Source: Limosilactobacillus antri DSM 16041 (GTDB lineage: Bacteria; Bacillota; Bacilli; Lactobacillales; Lactobacillaceae). From it: a DNA stretch of 8,484 bases. The stretch covers positions 56,216 to 64,699 of the forward strand of contig NZ_GG700736.1 in assembly GCF_000160835.1 (NCBI RefSeq), written 5' to 3'. The notes beneath the pieces were generated by a model. That model did not search any database. It saw only the letters and a list, made by a program, of their open reading frames with translations, and was not told the origin of the DNA. Positions 5,304-8,484 of this stretch are shown here, piece by piece. The position numbers and the translations under genes are program-made. The stretch's first letter is position 1. The number at the start of each line of letters is the position of its first letter.

Positions 5304-7401
5304 TCAGTGCTCAATAATCGAGTCTACAAGGTAAATAGGAGAGCGTAAAATATCAACGACATCATAACCGGTTCCCATGATTCCAATATACTTCAATCGT
5401 GATGTTTTGCTGCTCCATTTCTTGGGTAGGGTAAAGTCCTCGCCTTGCTTGGGTTTCACAATGTAAAACTTTTGTTTATTTATGACAGTTACTTGTGGTG
5501 TTTCTAAGAACACCTCGGCAACTTTTTGCGCTTGCTGTTGGTGATTGATTTGTTGCTTTATGGCTGCACTGCCAGTTAATTGTGTCGGAACATCAGCAAT
5601 CAACTTCGCCACAAACTTCTTAATTTGGCTCAAAAAATTATCCTGAGTGCGTTCTTCGGTACTGATTTGCTGTAACGCTTGCTCCCATTTGGCCGTCATT
5701 TCTGGACTAGTTAGCAAGGGCTCGAGTTCAACCGCTTTACATAAAGTAATTCCGGCTTCACTGACGTGTAGCTTGTTCTTTTCAGTGACGAGATAGCCGC
5801 GTTTCTTTAACACTTCCAGCACATTGGCCCGGGTCGCACTTGTCCCAATGCCTTGCACGTCTTTGAGAATTGCTTGGGCTTCTTCATCATCAAGCGTTTT
5901 ACCGGCCGTCTTCATGGCTGTGATTAATGTCCCTTCGGTAAACGGTACTGGTGGGGTCGTTTCTTTTTGCGGCGTTTGTAGATTTGCTTTAACCTGGTCG
6001 CCTTGGTGAACGAGCGGTAAGGTTGCTGCTTCTTGCTGATCGGCTTTGTGATCATCAAATAAAGCTTGCCAACCTTGCTTAGTTGGGACCTTACCGGTTG
6101 CTTTAAAATTGGCGTCACCAACTTGGGTGATGATGGTGGTTTCCTCGTACTCGTACGGATCAGCAAACATCGCTAACGTCGTCCTTAAAACCAGGTCATA
6201 GACTTGTTGCTGTAATTTAGGCAAGCTGGCTAGTTTCTCTTTCGTCGGCACGACTTTAGTCATGATAATGGCATAGTGTTCTTCAACCTTTTTTCCATTA
6301 ACATAGCGCTTATTTGGGGTGGTATTGGTTAAAGCGACTGGCTTAGAGACTAAACCCAGATACTTCGTCAGATTAGCCACTAAGTACTCAAATTCTTCAT
6401 CAGTGATATAAGCACAATCGGTGCGGGGATAACTCAACAACTTGGCTTCATATAAACTTTGAATAGCCGCTAAGGTTTGGCTGGCACTGGCATGATACCG
6501 TTTATTCATGGCACTTTGCAGACTGGATAGCGAAAATAGTTGGGGACTAGCTCGTTTTTTGCCTTGCTTTTGGACGTCCTTGATTAAACCGGCCTGTGAG
6601 CCTTTCTGAACGTGTTTAGCTTGCATGAATGTTATTAGCCCTGTTTCGTCTTTAAATCGCTGATAGGGGTCTAATTTTGCGACGAATTTTTGCTGATTAG
6701 CTAAAATTTCCGCATTTAGTTCAAAATAGGGTTCCGGCTTAAAGTTTTTGATTGCCTGGTCCCTTTGATAAACCATATACAAAGTGGGGGTCTGCACGCG
6801 ACCAATCGAGTACACCCCGCGTACCCCGTTTTGTCTTAATAACAAAGTATATAAGGGACTACCATTCATGCCGATCAACCAATCGCTAATTTGACGAGTT
6901 TGAGCTTCTTTATAAGCCAAATAGTCTTTGTGCCAATCACCAAGATTTTTGAAGCCGGTGATAATCGCGTCTTTTTCCAAACTATTCAACCATAGTCGCT
7001 TAATGGTCTTCTTTTTAACGTCAATCTGGGCTTGGTTCATGATTGACCAGGCGATATTGGAGCCTTCCCGACCACTATCGGTGGCGATAATAATGGTATC
7101 GGCCTTCGTTAACAGATCTTTGACGACCTTGAATTGATCTTTTTTACTAGCTGACACCACAAACTTGTATTTATCGGGAAAAATCGGTAAATTAGATAAG
7201 GCCCATTGCTGATATTTCTGATCATATTTATCCGGTGTGGCTAATTCAACTAAATGTCCGAGACCATACGTCACAAGCGTATTTTCGGGCAAAACAGGGT
7301 CACTAACCGTATAGTAACCCTGTTTTTTTGTGCTCTTTTGAAAGGCTTGGACGTATGAACGGGCTTGACTAGGTTTTTTCAGCTAAGATAACAGTGGTCA
7401 T
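5304..7401 (-). pseudogene. topB: Plasmid topoisomerase III (TopB/TrsI-like), frameshifted near the start
   Basis: Type IA topoisomerases pass single strands through a transient nick; plasmid copies sit in conjugation operons (TrsI/TraI of staphylococcal pGO1/pSK41 type) and help resolve transferred or replicating DNA. The natural start is ATG 7401, 9 bases after AAGGAG. It reads MTTVILAEK and then hits TAG at 7371-7369. Removing one A from the six-A run (7374-7379) restores a continuous 698-residue protein with AEKPSQAR, the Toprim start. Further motifs (restored numbering): ATDSGREG (D108, E112; the middle Asp is Gly), SIGRVQTPTLY, the catalytic Tyr324 in LLSYPRTDC, and GIGTSATRANVLEVL. It has no C-terminal zinc fingers. 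An in-frame TTG at 7292 opens a 662-residue frame, but it lacks a ribosome site and the Toprim Glu8, so that product would be inactive. Sequencing error is the main alternative. Confidence 0.85.
7374..7379 (-). other. Frameshift site in topB (run of six A)
   Basis: On the - strand the codons run GCT GAA AAA ACC TAG. With five A they would be GAA AAA CCT AGT CAA, giving the conserved E-K-P-S-Q. The reading frames before and after differ by exactly one base, and both halves carry family sequence, so the indel can be placed at this homopolymer. Confidence 0.85.
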
Positions 7402-7407
7402 GTTCGT

Positions 7408-7818
7408 TCACTCCTTATAATTCAATTTCTGTTCTAATTCTGTTTTGCCTTGTTCAACCGCTTTTAACCAAGTTTCACGGCGCAATTTTTGTTGCTGCTC
7501 TATCGATTGTTGCTTCAAATATTGTTGATACCGTTTGATGGCTCTGAGATCTATATAGGCTGACCAATGGAATAATAAGCCACCCAGTAGTAAAACTAAG
7601 GCCATTAGCGCAGTTCCTAAAAAATCGGTATTGTTCGCCTTAAAAAGCTCTTGGTATAAATCCACTAACATGAGGTAAATTCCCATTAAATAGAAGAGCA
7701 TACTAACTAAGTTATCAAAATAGTAAGACAGCTTAGTCCGCCGTGAAGGTGTTGTAAAAGGGTCGGTTCGCATATCTTTTTTGACTTTTTCTAATAACCA
7801 GTGTGCGATTTTCTTCAT
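7408..7818 (-). CDS. Small membrane protein of the conjugation operon, function unknown
   Basis: A protein of 136 residues with two predicted membrane helices (about 32-55, LVSMLFYLMGIYLMLVDLY; about 67-90, FLGTALMALVLLLGGLLF) and a charged, Gln/Lys/Glu-rich C-terminal tail that is probably helical or coiled coil (RYQQYLKQQSIEQQQ). The N-terminal 30 residues are basic and probably cytoplasmic. Start ATG 7818 has AGGAGG 10 bases upstream; the TAG of the preceding gene supplies part of that site. Its stop overlaps the region between the topB Shine-Dalgarno and the topB start, so the three genes are tightly linked. The position suggests a transfer-apparatus accessory protein; I do not recognise a family. 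Confidence 0.75.
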   Translation of the reverse strand: MKKIAHWLLEKVKKDMRTDPFTTPSRRTKLSYYFDNLVSMLFYLMGIYLMLVDLYQELFKANNTDFLGTALMALVLLLGGLLFHWSAYIDLRAIKRYQQYLKQQSIEQQQKLRRETWLKAVEQGKTELEQKLNYKE

Positions 7819-7832
7819 AACTATATATCCTC

Positions 7833-8484
7833 CTAGTGGTTACGGAAATAATTTTGAAACATTCTCATGGCGCCCATACCAGTACTCTTAGTCACGCCGG
7901 TTGAAACCCAGAAATCTTTAACAGCATCAGGTGTTTTGACCACCAGAAAGCCAAATCCAATTGAACCAATAAAGGCAATAAACCCATATTTAGCCATATT
8001 AGTGAAACACCATACTGATAATGACATACAAAGCACCTGGCTAATAATGGAAGCATTGTAATAAATGTACTTCTTCCACCACGTACCACTATAATCAAAG
8101 CTTTCAGTCGCCATGCTCATTGCAGCTAAAGGAATCGTCAGATTGTACCAAGCCATATCAGCCACAAACGCACACATTTTAATAAAAAACACGACGGTTA
8201 CGACAGTGAAGATTAGCAGAAACAAAATCTGTAAAGGTAGCGAAATACCAACATCTTTTAGTCCAGGGACTTTATTCATGCCGGTAATTGATTTAGCAGT
8301 GAATTTCTGATCAGAACTAAACATATACTTTAGCAGGGGCAAGGTAATTGAACCTTGAATAAAGCCCTGTAAAAACACGAAAACCGGAATCACGGCTGCT
8401 GATTTAATCCCGTCCATAATGATATTAGCCCAAGTAACATCGGTACTTTCGTCTGCCTCTTTTAGAATTGTCATCACAATGCGG
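7833..8484 (-). CDS. Polytopic conjugation protein, TrsL/VirB6-like, 5' end outside window
   Basis: The frame is open to the window edge, so the GTG (8477) and ATG (8474) near the edge are probably internal codons and the N-terminus is missing. About 217 residues are visible. They contain four or more hydrophobic segments (AAVIPVFVFLQGFI; LPLQILFLLIFTVVTVVFFI; MAWYNLTIPLAAMSMA; ASIISQVLCMSLSVWC; FIAFIGSIGFGFLVV). The segment WYNLTIPLAAMSMATESFDYSGTWW resembles the polytopic inner-membrane channel component of Gram-positive type IV secretion (VirB6/TrbL-like, TrsL of trs systems), where LxIPLAxM...W.KxY is common. Position ahead of a topoisomerase III gene matches trs operons. It would form part of the mating channel at the membrane. 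The exact ortholog name is uncertain. Confidence 0.6.
   Translation of the reverse strand, partial: RIVMTILKEADESTDVTWANIIMDGIKSAAVIPVFVFLQGFIQGSITLPLLKYMFSSDQKFTAKSITGMNKVPGLKDVGISLPLQILFLLIFTVVTVVFFIKMCAFVADMAWYNLTIPLAAMSMATESFDYSGTWWKKYIYYNASIISQVLCMSLSVWCFTNMAKYGFIAFIGSIGFGFLVVKTPDAVKDFWVSTGVTKSTGMGAMRMFQNYFRNH

Noticed and set aside
5824..7137. Frames at 5824-6009 (+), 5924-6166 (-) and 6928-7137 (+) within topB
   Set aside because: All lie inside the conserved topoisomerase sequence in other frames and have no supporting start signals.
7366..7384. Programmed -1 frameshifting at the A-rich site of topB
   Set aside because: Restoring the conserved frame needs a +1 shift (loss of one A). 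A -1 shift leads to the third frame, which lacks topoisomerase sequence, and no stimulatory structure is evident.
7867..8310. Frames on both strands inside the VirB6-like gene
   Set aside because: Shadows of the polytopic membrane protein frame.
1..8484. CRISPR array, tRNA, rRNA, replication iterons or oriT
   Set aside because: I found no regularly spaced direct repeats, no tRNA/rRNA-like sequence and no recognisable iteron or nick-site structure.

Overview
The window looks like part of a conjugative plasmid from a lactic acid bacterium of the Lactobacillaceae. The signs are moderate-to-low G+C, strong GGAG-type ribosome binding sites, frequent TTG starts, an IS30-family element close to ISLpl1 in length and build, and a trs-like conjugation block of the kind found on Lactobacillus plasmids. 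I assigned all families by eye from motifs; no search was run.

Layout. (1) 1-160: the end of what looks like a type I toxin-antitoxin module. The last codons of a tiny + strand toxin are followed by hairpins, and a - strand promoter would make a convergent antitoxin RNA. (2) 185-373: the C-terminal stub of a - strand protein, possibly a relaxase. It is cut off at a complete IS30-family element (374-1415) with near-perfect inverted repeats and a 3-bp ATA duplication. (3) 1448-2620: cfa, a full-length cyclopropane fatty acid synthase whose leader begins at the IS edge. A very strong hairpin follows. (4) 2729-4445, - strand: a biotin operon, bioY (ECF biotin transporter S component) then birA (biotin ligase/repressor) then a decayed CHY-type zinc-finger fragment. 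It is headed by a perfect BirA-type operator. (5) 4561-5118, + strand: a divergent YiiX-like NlpC/P60 hydrolase that starts next to the same operator. (6) 5304-8484, - strand: the end of a conjugation operon, with a polytopic TrsL/VirB6-like protein (cut by the window edge), a small two-helix membrane protein, and a plasmid topoisomerase III. The topoisomerase is frameshifted by one extra A near its start.

How it fits together. The two flanks (topoisomerase and transfer genes on the right, relaxase-like stub and toxin-antitoxin end on the left) look like plasmid backbone. The middle is cargo with a possible common theme of membrane lipid: biotin capture and protein biotinylation serve acetyl-CoA carboxylase and so fatty acid synthesis, while Cfa modifies the finished phospholipid chains. 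The region carries several scars: a truncated relaxase-like gene, a decayed zinc-finger gene and a frameshifted topoisomerase. Transfer functions may therefore be eroding while the lipid/biotin cargo stays intact.
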